Assembly (NCBI GenBank): GCA_001029295.1
Contig: LDXJ01000054.1
Span: 1 to 64,000 of the forward strand
DNA length: 64,000 bases
DNA from: Peptococcaceae bacterium CEB3
GTDB taxonomy: Bacteria > Bacillota > Desulfitobacteriia > Desulfitobacteriales > Desulfitobacteriaceae
Reading direction: 5' to 3'
Shown here piece after piece: positions 16,643 to 23,744 of this stretch. A program made the translations under genes and the position numbers. Below the pieces are notes generated by a model that was not told where the DNA came from, ran no database searches, and saw nothing but the letters and a program-made list of their open reading frames with translations. Position 1 is the stretch's first letter, and every line of letters begins with the position of its first letter.

Positions 16643-17131
16643 CTACTTGTTTTTGACAGCGGCCAGGACGGTGCCGAGTTGAACCTCCTTTCTCGTCCCA
16701 TTCTCAACTTTGAATACGGCTGGAACACGGTCCACCCCATATTCCGCCTTGAGTTTGTCCATGTCGGCCTGGGACAGGACGGACACATCCACCCGCCACA
16801 CCGGCATTGCCTTCCCTGACAGTTGCAAATACTTCTTGAGCTTCGGCCCGAAGCTAATGCAGCCAGGTCAGGTCGGGCTGAAAAAATAAAGATAGTACGA
16901 TTTGTCGGAAATCGTACTAATCTTGTCGAACGCTATGGTTTTGCCTACCTCACTGGACTGATTGGCCGTTGAAACCGGTTGTGGCAGAATGGCATGTACC
17001 TGGGGCTGAACAGCCGCCGGGTCTGCTCTCACGGGCGGTGTGGTGGACGCTCTTACCGGGAGGAGTGTGCCGCGAAGGGCGATCACCGCCACGATGAGCC
17101 CCACCAAGAGCAAAACGAGCGAGCGTTTCAC
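16643..17131 (-). CDS. Selenocysteine-containing membrane-anchored thioredoxin-like protein (in-frame UGA)
   Basis: 163 codons with a single in-frame TGA at codon 88 (16868-16870). Before it: a basic start, one TM helix (about 4-22) and a linker leading to YYLYFFSPT. After it: PGCISFGPKLKK, then a thioredoxin-fold tail with the cis-proline in RVPAVF (Pro137). The TGA is exactly where the first Cys of CxxC belongs, giving UPGC, and a hairpin follows at bacterial SECIS distance. The start codon overlaps the TM2 gene stop. It would face the outside and reduce or isomerise disulfides, perhaps of T4SS parts. Alternative: a nonsense mutation; the exact position and the hairpin argue against it. Confidence 0.8.
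16839..16867 (-). promoter_or_regulatory. Candidate bacterial SECIS hairpin after the UGA
   Basis: Reading the minus strand from the base after TGA, 12 bases are followed by AGCTTCGGGCCGAAGCT (16839-16855), a 7-8-bp perfect stem with a tiny loop containing GGGC. The loop G starts 18 bases after the UGA, the same spacing as the GGUC loop of E. coli fdhF. Unpaired T residues precede the stem and could supply the bulged base SelB recognises. Function is inferred. Confidence 0.65.
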
Positions 17132-17403
17132 GCGGAAATTCCCCCTCCGGGAATACTTCCCTGGTTGATCTTTTCGGCGAGCTTATATGCGTCGTAGATG
17201 GCCCAGATCCAGGTGATGAGGCCGGTAAGATAGCCGATGAACACAAACATGAGCAGTACATTGATGAACTGAATGCCGATGATGATGAGACCCCGAAGAA
17301 TCCGACCATTGTAGATTTGCCCCAGGCCGCTGATGAGGAAACTGAGCACCGCCGCCACACCGGGGCTCTTACGAGGATTTTGGTTGAGCATTTGATTGGA
17401 CAT
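17128..17403 (-). CDS. TM2-domain membrane protein
   Basis: 91 residues from ATG with GAAGGA upstream. Two TM helices (about 15-35 and 40-65) carry the TM2 signature: SPGVAAVLSFLISGLGQIYNG, then GLITWIWAIYDAYKLAE, followed by a short tail. The family has unknown biochemical function; the DxF/DAYxxA loop is present. It is co-translated with the selenoprotein (ATGA overlap), suggesting a joint role in the cell envelope. Confidence 0.85.
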   Translation of the reverse strand: MSNQMLNQNPRKSPGVAAVLSFLISGLGQIYNGRILRGLIIIGIQFINVLLMFVFIGYLTGLITWIWAIYDAYKLAEKINQGSIPGGGISA

Positions 17404-17447
17404 AAACATCCTTCTTTCGTTTTGGTTTTTTCTATGAGACTCGCTCA

Positions 17448-18167
17448 CTACAGCGAGATTCCCACCATGTGCAGGATCGGCAGTCCCCCGGCGTACACAA
17501 ACCACGCCAAGAGCCCCAGCCGGATCACCACAACATCCCAGAGACTGCCGGTCTTGATCGACACCGGCAGATGAATGCGCTTTTTATACAGCGGGTACAA
17601 CAGCGGCACCCCGTCGGCAATGAGATCTAACAGCAGGTGGCTCAGGTATCCGGCTCCGAAGACCATGAGCAGCGGCACGCGCCAGGGTGCCAGAAACGGT
17701 GACAAACCGAGAAGCGTGTCCGCGCCCCAAAGGAAAAGCGCCATGCCCAAAAGGGTATGGGTCATTCCCCGGTGCTTGAGAGACGAGATGATGACCAGGA
17801 CAGCCCCCAGCAGTCCGAGAATTAGGCTTGCCTTGCCGCCGTAACGTAAGACAAGGCTCTGGGCTGCGTGGACGCTGACAACCCGTTCTGCGAGCGCCGG
17901 GATACGCAGACACACGCTGAGTGCAAGTAGGAACAGTCCGCCGAGCATGGCCCCGGCCCGCGAGCTGCCCAGCGGCCCGAAGAGATCCCGGTCAATGGTG
18001 CTTCCGGGCTGATCCATGTCCGGCAGGAGTCCCCCCAAAACCGCGCCCCCCAGTCCGACCGTAAGAACGGCGATATTCTGGGGGGCTGTGACCAGAGTAC
18101 CGGATACTGCCGGGTGTAAGAGTGACCAGGCGGCCAGAGCCCCGGCAATGTGTGTTTTTCCCATCAT
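17448..18167 (-). CDS. YdjM-like membrane metal-dependent hydrolase
   Basis: About 239 residues, ATG (two in tandem) after AAGGGGAT. Multi-TM protein with the PF04307 signature: GKTHIAGALAAW at the start, GLLPDMDQPGS, then SSLKHRGMTHTLLG with the His and Asp ligands, and YLSHLLLDLIADGVPLLYP. E. coli YdjM is a LexA-regulated inner membrane protein of this family; the activity is not established. Here the start overlaps the stop of the HNH gene. Present in many Firmicutes, so a housekeeping envelope role carried on the ICE is possible. Confidence 0.85.
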   Translation of the reverse strand: MMGKTHIAGALAAWSLLHPAVSGTLVTAPQNIAVLTVGLGGAVLGGLLPDMDQPGSTIDRDLFGPLGSSRAGAMLGGLFLLALSVCLRIPALAERVVSVHAAQSLVLRYGGKASLILGLLGAVLVIISSLKHRGMTHTLLGMALFLWGADTLLGLSPFLAPWRVPLLMVFGAGYLSHLLLDLIADGVPLLYPLYKKRIHLPVSIKTGSLWDVVVIRLGLLAWFVYAGGLPILHMVGISL

Positions 18168-19057
18168 AACAGTGTATCCCCTTCTTTCTGAGTTTCTTGT
18201 GTACACTGAATTAGGACTGCAAGTTGTGCCTTTAGATATTCTGCGGCCTCACCCCCCTTCGCCAAAAACGCATCGACTGTCTTCAGGATCTTTTCCGCCT
18301 GTTTCTGTTCGGCGGACTGCTCTTCTTGCACAATGTTCTGTTTGCCCTCGTCTTCCAAGATGGCTTTGCGCATCTGTCGGGTACTCAGTTCCTGATCGGC
18401 GGCCTCCTGGATGTACTTAGCAGGATCAGGAGAGTTGGCCGCGACCCGGTGGTGGTACCAACTCAGGGAGGGGACGCGCATACCCTCCTGCGGGAAAGCC
18501 CGGTAAACCTTCACCAGTTCCCGAATCTGCGCCGTGCTGCTCCCTACCTGGGAGGCGAGCCAGCCCTGCTGTACGCCGGAATCGAGCATGGCCGAAAGCA
18601 GTTGCCCCTTGATCCAGCGAGCATTCTTCTCCTGTTCGTCGATCTGGACATAGGCGCTGATCATTTCTTCCAGACTGGGTTCCTGCCGGGGAAGGGCACC
18701 GCCCTCCGGCAGTTCTGTCGGCTTCGATGGTTTTTCTAGGGCGGATGGATACAGGCGTATTTTTGCACAAACCTCATCATACCCAATTCCCTCCCTGTCG
18801 GCAACGATTTGCACGAGCGTTTGCCGCGCTATGTTGCCGTCGTGCGCCTTCCGGTGGCATTCCCCGCAAAGGCTGATCAGATTTTCCTTAATGTCGTCCC
18901 CGCCCGCGCCCCGGCTTTTGATGTGGTGGGGCTGGCCGAAAACCGGTTGATTGCAGCGGACCCCGGTGGCGGGATCGACATACTTGCAGTATTTGGTACG
19001 GACAGCTTCGATAGCCGAACTGTCCTCAATTCGCTTTTCAATTTGCAGACTCAACAT
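18164..19057 (-). CDS. HNH nuclease domain with ParB-like helical C-terminus
   Basis: 297 residues. N-terminal HNH module: a CxxC-type pair (YCKYVDPATGVRC), PHHIKSRGAGGDD with the His-His metal/catalytic pair, NLISLCGECHRKAH as the finishing zinc and His residues. The C-terminal two thirds are charged and helical; QQGWLASQVGSSTAQIRELV looks like a helix-turn-helix as in ParB/KorB- or DUF3102-type proteins. It could be a site-specific nicking or nuclease protein or a partition-related regulator. The start lacks a strong ribosome binding site. Translationally coupled to the YdjM-like gene. Confidence 0.78.
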   Translation of the reverse strand: MLSLQIEKRIEDSSAIEAVRTKYCKYVDPATGVRCNQPVFGQPHHIKSRGAGGDDIKENLISLCGECHRKAHDGNIARQTLVQIVADREGIGYDEVCAKIRLYPSALEKPSKPTELPEGGALPRQEPSLEEMISAYVQIDEQEKNARWIKGQLLSAMLDSGVQQGWLASQVGSSTAQIRELVKVYRAFPQEGMRVPSLSWYHHRVAANSPDPAKYIQEAADQELSTRQMRKAILEDEGKQNIVQEEQSAEQKQAEKILKTVDAFLAKGGEAAEYLKAQLAVLIQCTQETQKEGDTLL

Positions 19058-19140
19058 TTTATCCCTACTTCCACACGAAAAGAGAGCCTTTCGGCCCTCG
19101 TTGTGTTTATTGCACCCACCTGGCATACGGTTGGAATCTC

Positions 19141-19764
19141 CTACTTTTGCTTTGCGATTTCATTCATATCAGGGAATGTATTATCATAGCCATATCTATA
19201 AGTCATAATCACCAGCCTCAAAAGGGTGCCAAGTAACATTATCGAATATACAACAACGAACCAGAAAAAGTATGATGCGATAATCGAAATTACTATGACA
19301 CCCGGCAAGGAAATATCCCAAGGAGTATGGACTAACAAGTAAGTCCCAATAAATATAACCAAAGTTACTCCTGTAACCGCACCGCCAAAGTAGAAAGAAA
19401 AGATAATAGACATCAGATGATCAAATTTCTTCTCCGAATTAATGTTATATAGAACTTTACTGCCGACGGTCCCCGCAATTATTGCCAGACCCCCAACCAG
19501 AAAACCCAAAATGCTAATAAGCCCTACACCCAATGTCAGCGTAAGATTACTAACGAACGTTGAAAAATCTTTTGTAGCCGTTGTCATATATATAACGAAA
19601 ACCAACCAAGTGGACAAGACCGCTAAGACAATAGAAAAAGCCGCTTCCTTTCGTATCAGCAGATCTCGCCATTTGTGAGTTATAAGTAGTAAATTAATAA
19701 ACCGATTCTTCTTGTAATAATATTCAATTTTGTCCGAGGACAATTCGCCTGCCACAAAACTCAC
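19141..19764 (-). CDS. Four-TM membrane protein of an A+T-rich two-gene module
   Basis: 207 residues from GTG. Four hydrophobic helices (about 40-60, 68-100, 113-143 and 152-188), basic N-terminus, short cytoplasmic tail. The DNA is clearly more A+T-rich than the ICE genes around it, and codon use shifts accordingly (many ATA, AAA, TTA). It follows the soluble partner at 19780 by 15 bp. The soluble-plus-4TM layout resembles pairs such as RexA/RexB or KwaA/KwaB, in which membrane disruption is the output, but I see no sequence motif that proves homology. Confidence 0.7.
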   Translation of the reverse strand: MSFVAGELSSDKIEYYYKKNRFINLLLITHKWRDLLIRKEAAFSIVLAVLSTWLVFVIYMTTATKDFSTFVSNLTLTLGVGLISILGFLVGGLAIIAGTVGSKVLYNINSEKKFDHLMSIIFSFYFGGAVTGVTLVIFIGTYLLVHTPWDISLPGVIVISIIASYFFWFVVVYSIMLLGTLLRLVIMTYRYGYDNTFPDMNEIAKQK

Positions 19765-19779
19765 CCACTCCCAGTTATT

Positions 19780-20664
19780 CTAACTTTTACCGCCCGTATT
19801 TCCGGTTGCAATCTCAACCGTGGATTTGCTTTCGAGCATTTCTACAATGCCTGCTCTGGCATACCGGGGAAATTCTACCAAATTGTCCTTATCCTTGTCG
19901 GGAATAGCCTTAGTATACAGGGCATCCTCGTCACTTGTGACCTTTGTTCTAGTCCCGGCAACGTCTTTCCCTATAACCTCCATTTTACCATAACCCTTGG
20001 ATACCGCCGCTACTAATTTCCTAATGTATTTGCTCGAAGCATTGATACCAGTTTTTGCAGCCGCAACCAACGAAATGCCAAATTTTGTTGCCCAGGTTTC
20101 TCTAATTTCATCAGACCCCGTACTGAATAAAGCGTCAAAATCATCTTTATCACCGTTGGGAGGTACTATATGAACCTGAACTTGTTGGATAAGTGCCAAT
20201 TGTTTCATTCTTTGCAGCAGCATATTGACATTCTTCTCTAAATAAATCTCAACTTCCATATCGGGAACAGCTAATTCCAATAAAGCCTTAAACTCTCTTA
20301 TAAACATATTATGCCCGAAGTCTTTTTTCGGAACAAAAGCAATTTCTTCTTTATTTAAATCAAATAGAAATGCAACATAGGCAGCTTTATTGTCAATCAA
20401 CTCTTCAACAATATCGTCACTAGTTTCATCATAACTGGTATTAATTCCTGGGGTAATTAAAACCAATCTTCCAGAAATCCAAAAGTCGTCTGGGTTTTTT
20501 GTCAACGTTATGAATTTATATTTCTCATTGTTTTCTACATGCATGATCTTTTCCGTTAAACCTTGATATATTTGGTTTAGCAATTTTCCCTTTAAAGAAG
20601 CGTCGTCATACACCTTATAAATCTCAGAGTTAAAATTCAGCTTTGCAAAATACATTGTTGACAT
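19780..20664 (-). CDS. Soluble partner of the A+T-rich two-gene module
   Basis: 294 residues, no TM or signal sequence. The N-terminal 100 residues are strand-rich (KYKFITLTKNPDDFWISGRL); the middle has AYVAFLFDLNKEEIAFVPKK and the C-terminal third has a Lys-rich helix followed by an acidic tail. No family assigned with confidence. The gene begins within the last codons of the gene at 20630 and is lower in G+C than either neighbour. With the 4-TM gene it forms a compact two-gene unit inside the ICE, the style of defence or exclusion cargo. This role is inference. Confidence 0.65.
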   Translation of the reverse strand: MSTMYFAKLNFNSEIYKVYDDASLKGKLLNQIYQGLTEKIMHVENNEKYKFITLTKNPDDFWISGRLVLITPGINTSYDETSDDIVEELIDNKAAYVAFLFDLNKEEIAFVPKKDFGHNMFIREFKALLELAVPDMEVEIYLEKNVNMLLQRMKQLALIQQVQVHIVPPNGDKDDFDALFSTGSDEIRETWATKFGISLVAAAKTGINASSKYIRKLVAAVSKGYGKMEVIGKDVAGTRTKVTSDEDALYTKAIPDKDKDNLVEFPRYARAGIVEMLESKSTVEIATGNTGGKS

Positions 20665-21043
20665 TTTCCTGCCCCCTATCTTTCCTTCTTTCCTTCCTAA
20701 TTTCTACCTTGGGAAGCCTTTCCCTGCTCAACTTCCCAATTATTTTTCCAAATGTGTCCTCGGAAAGGGCTCTTGTCAACGTCCCCAGCTCGTGGCACGC
20801 TCGCGTATACCGCTGTTCCACGAGAGCTTTCTTAACCAGGATGAGGTTGGGAAAATAAGACATGTGCACGCCGGATCGTCCGGCCACTTGGTATTTTTTG
20901 TCCGGCTTGCACTTCTTGAGCGCGTCGTAAAACCGGCACAGAGCCTCTTTTGCCTCCCTGTGCTTTTCCTCGTCCTCGTTTCCCCAACTGCTGTACGGTT
21001 CCAGCATCTTGAACAGCCTGATTTTTTGCTTGTCCCATCCCAT
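20630..21043 (-). CDS. Unknown soluble protein, 137 residues
   Basis: Basic, predominantly helical protein; Trp and Tyr clusters (MGWDKQ, EPYSSWGNEDEE) at the N-terminus and a Lys/Arg-rich tail. ATG is preceded by GGAGATGG; the distance to the 3D-domain gene stop upstream is 4 bp, so it is in the operon. No family recognised. The 3' end overlaps the start of the next gene by 35 bases, which suggests that the A+T-rich module joined or replaced sequence here. Confidence 0.6.
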   Translation of the reverse strand: MGWDKQKIRLFKMLEPYSSWGNEDEEKHREAKEALCRFYDALKKCKPDKKYQVAGRSGVHMSYFPNLILVKKALVEQRYTRACHELGTLTRALSEDTFGKIIGKLSRERLPKVEIRKERRKDRGQENVNNVFCKAEF

Positions 21044-21047
21044 CTCC

Positions 21048-21605
21048 TTATCCCTCCTTCGGTAATCGAATTTCTACCTTCAGCCGCCGCCGTCCGAACT
21101 TGATCGCACGCGCCCGGCTGTTCATGTACAGATCGAGATGGTCCCCCCGGATGGCACCACCCCGATCTGTAACTGTGTACGTGCGGCCTAGCGCCGGGAT
21201 GAAGATCCGCGTTCCGAACGGGATCTGCGGCGGGGCCGCGATGGTGACACCTTCTTCGACCGGTGCACCGGAGGCTGTGATCCCGCACCCGTTCATGGTT
21301 TTGTCGTTTTTGGTATATGCCGTGACGATCATCCAGCGTATTTCCGGCTTACTTGCTGCGGGCTTTCCCCGCGATACGGTTTCCTTTGGGAGTACGGGTA
21401 CTCTCCTTATGGCCTTGATCACCTTGAGCTTATTGGGCAGTTGGTGCTGTGCGGGCGGGGGACAGGCTAGATTTGCCCGTACTGCCGCTTCCCTGCCTTG
21501 TACAGACGCGCAGGGGACGGTTGGCTGTGCTTGGACGGTGGACGCTAAAAGAATCGTTGCAAGGGCAATAACGGCGGCTGAGGATCTACTCGGGGGAGCC
21601 AACAC
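21048..21605 (-). CDS. 3D-domain (double-psi barrel) secreted wall protein
   Basis: 185 residues from GTG/TTG after GGGAGA; the longer frame upstream overlaps another gene. Signal-like hydrophobic start (AAVIALATILLASTVQA), a linker, then the 3D domain: TAYTKNDKTMNGCGITASG, VTIAAPPQIPFGTRIFIP and the Asp triad in TVTDRGGAIRGDHLDLYM. This is the MltA-like lytic fold of Rpf2/YocH-type proteins, cleaving or binding peptidoglycan. With the VirB1-like and L,D-transpeptidase proteins, it is the third wall-active enzyme on the ICE. Confidence 0.88.
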   Translation of the reverse strand: MLAPPSRSSAAVIALATILLASTVQAQPTVPCASVQGREAAVRANLACPPPAQHQLPNKLKVIKAIRRVPVLPKETVSRGKPAASKPEIRWMIVTAYTKNDKTMNGCGITASGAPVEEGVTIAAPPQIPFGTRIFIPALGRTYTVTDRGGAIRGDHLDLYMNSRARAIKFGRRRLKVEIRLPKEG

Positions 21606-21780
21606 AGATCTCCCATCGGTAGCCTTCGCCGTAGAGCCCTTGCAGTTCCGCCATGTACTTTTCCGCCGCATCCCTTGCATCTTCGCGTGTCTTAAACTCG
21701 GTGCCCACCCTGTAGGTCTCGTATGCCTTATCCAGATGGGCTTGACTCTCTTCGGCCACAAAAACAAAAGCGACAAACAT
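21586..21780 (-). CDS. Small acidic protein, 64 residues
   Basis: ATG with a strong GGAAGGAGG site. Composition: hydrophobic first nine residues, then a charged helix (KTREDARDAAEKYMAELQGL) and an aromatic end. The start overlaps the stop of the gene at 21780 and its own end overlaps the 3D-domain gene, so all three are co-translated. No family recognised. Confidence 0.65.
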   Translation of the reverse strand: MFVAFVFVAEESQAHLDKAYETYRVGTEFKTREDARDAAEKYMAELQGLYGEGYRWEICVGSPE

Positions 21781-22016
21781 TAGACTGCCTCCTTCCTTTT
21801 CCGGCTCTTGCCGGGATCGGTTAGCAGAATCAGACCGAGCACCAGGTCAATTTTGAGGTAGCTTTGGCAGTATCTGCCGCGCACCGTAAAAAATCTCTTG
21901 TTCTGGCTTTCGACGATCCCGATGAACGACTTGGTGTCCCCCTCTTTGCCTCGGGGTTCCACCCGGACCAGGGCACCCAACGGGAGTTTCATCGCTTCCA
22001 GTGCTGTTACTTGCAT
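21780..22016 (-). CDS. Small beta-rich protein, 78 residues
   Basis: ATG at 22016 sits seven bases after GAGGGGAG (an ATG two codons earlier is too close to it). Strand-rich N-terminus (GALVRVEPRGKEGDTKSFIG, FFTVRGRYCQSYLKIDLV) resembling a small SH3-like or OB-type barrel, and a basic tail. Unknown family. Sits between the primase zinc finger and the 64-residue gene in one operon; nucleic-acid binding is conceivable. Confidence 0.6.
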   Translation of the reverse strand: MQVTALEAMKLPLGALVRVEPRGKEGDTKSFIGIVESQNKRFFTVRGRYCQSYLKIDLVLGLILLTDPGKSRKRKEAV

Positions 22017-22099
22017 GTGCATTCTCCCCTCTTTCGTTTCTCGTTTTTTTGAGTTGGTTTGGTTGGCAGGAGCTGCCGATTTTGTCCAAAAAGGACAAG

Positions 22100-22708
22100 T
22101 TAGGGTGGTCGTGTTCTTCCCAGCATTTTGCTTACCCAGCGCTGTACCACGCCAGACGCGAGGAATTCCCGTTTCTCGGCATCCGTGCCGAACTGGAGAA
22201 TATCCAAGTATGTGTCGAGCATGTCGGGAACGAAGGCGTACCGAAGTCCGTATTCCCCGGTACTGTCAATGGCCTTGCAGCACTCGATCCGGACATCGCA
22301 CAGATCCTGGTATGCGCGTTCCACCTCCGCATCGAATGTTTTCTTCCTTTGCCGGGCTAATTTGGCCGTTGCAATCTGTTGGCGTTGCTGCTTAGATGTG
22401 TTTGCGGGAAGACCGAAATCCTCGGCTATTTGCTTAGCTGCCTGAACTTTGGGTAGGTTGTGAAGTCGAGCAACAAACTCTACTCCATCACCTCCTGCTC
22501 CACAGCCGAAGCACTTCCAGTATTGCCCCTTAATGCTTAGGCTTGGATTTTTATCTTGGTGAAATGGACAGAGAATCCACAGGTGTCCCGACTTCCAAAG
22601 TATTTCCGTGTCTACGTACCGTTGGATGACAGCATTTAAGGGTACGTTGCGTACTGTTTCAAAGATACTAACCTGGGACTGAGGGAGACTTTGAGCATGG
22701 AACTGCAT
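22100..22708 (-). CDS. CHC2 zinc-finger protein (DnaG N-terminal domain only)
   Basis: 202 residues, ATG after GGAGGTGATAAG. Residues about 20-105 are the DnaG-type CHC2 zinc-binding domain: ILCPFHQDKNPSLSI, YWKCFGCGAGGDGVEFV, followed by a helical region. The TOPRIM catalytic domain is missing, so it cannot prime alone. Stand-alone CHC2 proteins occur on plasmids and ICEs and may deliver DNA to a host or separate polymerase. The C-terminal half is helical with Cys-Cys near YQDLCDVRIECCKAIDS. It lies next to the replication-type winged-helix genes, which fits a replication module. Confidence 0.85.
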   Translation of the reverse strand: MQFHAQSLPQSQVSIFETVRNVPLNAVIQRYVDTEILWKSGHLWILCPFHQDKNPSLSIKGQYWKCFGCGAGGDGVEFVARLHNLPKVQAAKQIAEDFGLPANTSKQQRQQIATAKLARQRKKTFDAEVERAYQDLCDVRIECCKAIDSTGEYGLRYAFVPDMLDTYLDILQFGTDAEKREFLASGVVQRWVSKMLGRTRPP

Positions 22709-22734
22709 CTTATCACCTCCTCAACGGCAAAAAG

Positions 22735-22757
22735 AAAAAAGGCTCCAAAAAGCCTTT
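22735..22757 (-). terminator. Intrinsic terminator downstream of the RepL-like gene
   Basis: On the minus strand AAAGGCT/AGCCTTT (7-bp stem, 22738-22744 and 22751-22757) with a six-base loop is followed by TTTTTTC. It lies between the winged-helix gene ending at 22970 and the CHC2 gene, so the two are probably separate transcripts. The gap 22758-22969 otherwise holds GC-rich short repeats (GGCACCCCTTACTTG twice) and a hairpin near 22838-22858; no gene is seen. Confidence 0.7.
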
Positions 22758-22969
22758 CTGAAAAACGAGATCCCAAAGAACTCTTCCCTTTTGGGGCCCT
22801 TTCCCGGTTCTGTCCTGGGTTGAATGCGGCGAAGCACCCCTTCGCCGTACCCCCCTTTTTGGCACCCCTTACTTGTTTGGCACCCCTTACTTGCCATCCC
22901 CAGTCCGTCTGCGTTATCGAGGGGATGTATCTATTCATGGTTCCTTCTCACGGCTGGGAACAGCGTTCC

Positions 22970-23518
22970 CTATTTGCTGTTTCTCCCTTTTGGGGCGCTC
23001 CTCCGCTTCTTCTCCAGATACGCTTGCCGACTGTACAGCCGCCCAAATTGCTCTTTTGGCTCGATCCAAACTTTCTTTTCCAAGAGGATACCGCTGTTTT
23101 CCAGAACATCGTTTTCCAGTACCAGCCGACACAGGTTCCCGCTAATCCTTTCGGGGTCCCCCCGGAATACGATTTCGGGATTGAGAAATAGTGGCCGTTC
23201 GGTTACGGGGCGGCCATATTTTTCAATTTCTTGGCGGTTAATGATCTGGAGTATGATTCCCTTGCGAAGAAGGGATGTTACCAATTTGCTCACGGAGATT
23301 CGATCTCGCTTCAGTTCCCTCGCCATGCCTCCGATAGTCATGTATTGGCCGGTTTCTGGGTTGGCGAGTGCATTTGATCCGACTCCGCACAAATATTGCA
23401 GGTCGAATATGAGTGCCTTCTCTGCCCCTGTAAGATACTCTGCCTGTGTTAACACGTAGACATTCTCGCCATTAATCCTGGGAAATAGAGGTTTGATGTT
23501 GCTCATTTTCATATCCAT
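22970..23518 (-). CDS. Winged-helix replication-type protein (RepL-like), copy A
   Basis: 182 residues, ATG after GAAAGAAGGG. N-terminal half has a helix-turn-helix: MTIGGMARELKRDRISVSKL then LLRKGIILQIINRQEIEKYG, followed by the wing and the segment RPLFLNPEIVFRGDPERI, which is typical of RepL-type or MarR-like plasmid replication and control proteins. It is paired with the related gene at 23745. The same gene with 95 percent identity but truncated occurs at 27984-28432. This copy retains the uninterrupted site at which IscB inserted in the other copy. Could be a replication initiator or a repressor. Confidence 0.7.
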   Translation of the reverse strand: MDMKMSNIKPLFPRINGENVYVLTQAEYLTGAEKALIFDLQYLCGVGSNALANPETGQYMTIGGMARELKRDRISVSKLVTSLLRKGIILQIINRQEIEKYGRPVTERPLFLNPEIVFRGDPERISGNLCRLVLENDVLENSGILLEKKVWIEPKEQFGRLYSRQAYLEKKRRSAPKGRNSK

Positions 23519-23642
23519 CCCTTCTTTCTTTCGTGTGCCGGAAAAGGCGCTTGGAACTTGTATATTTATAGAGTGAGAAAGGGAAACCTGGTCATAAGGC
23601 CCTATGAAGCCCTTGTGACGCGGGTTTTAGGGCATTTTGATG

Positions 23643-23660
23643 TACCCGAACTTTCGGGTA
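23643..23660. promoter_or_regulatory. Palindromic operator TACCCGAA-CT-TTCGGGTA
   Basis: A perfect 8-bp inverted repeat with a 2-base centre in the 226-bp gap between the two winged-helix genes. Copy B of the region holds two such palindromes (28558-28573 and 28580-28597). Location upstream of copy A (22970) suggests an operator or replication iteron bound by one of the RepL-like products. Confidence 0.55.
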
Positions 23661-23744
23661 TGTCCTGATCCTTCTAACCCCTTGTTTTACGCCCCCTCCA
23701 AAAAAAGTCTTTGTTAAGGGGGGTATCCGAATTTTGAGGTACCC

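Noticed and set aside
15961-16788. Single 275-residue fusion protein covering the pilin and the 62-residue gene
   Set aside because: The upstream part is in a frame different from the well-supported 62-residue gene and would be Arg/Pro-rich; the pilin-like protein starts at 16377.
16643-16828. Frame starting at 16828 as a separate 61-residue gene
   Set aside because: No ribosome binding site, begins in the middle of a thioredoxin domain, and continues the upstream gene across the UGA; merged as one selenoprotein gene.
19780-20664. Firm assignment to KwaB, RexA or DUF4747
   Set aside because: Only the layout (soluble plus four-TM partner) is similar; I could not see diagnostic motifs, so it is kept as unknown.
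22691-23191. Plus-strand frames across the CHC2 and RepL-like genes
   Set aside because: Antisense to clear genes and to a terminator; no ribosome binding sites.
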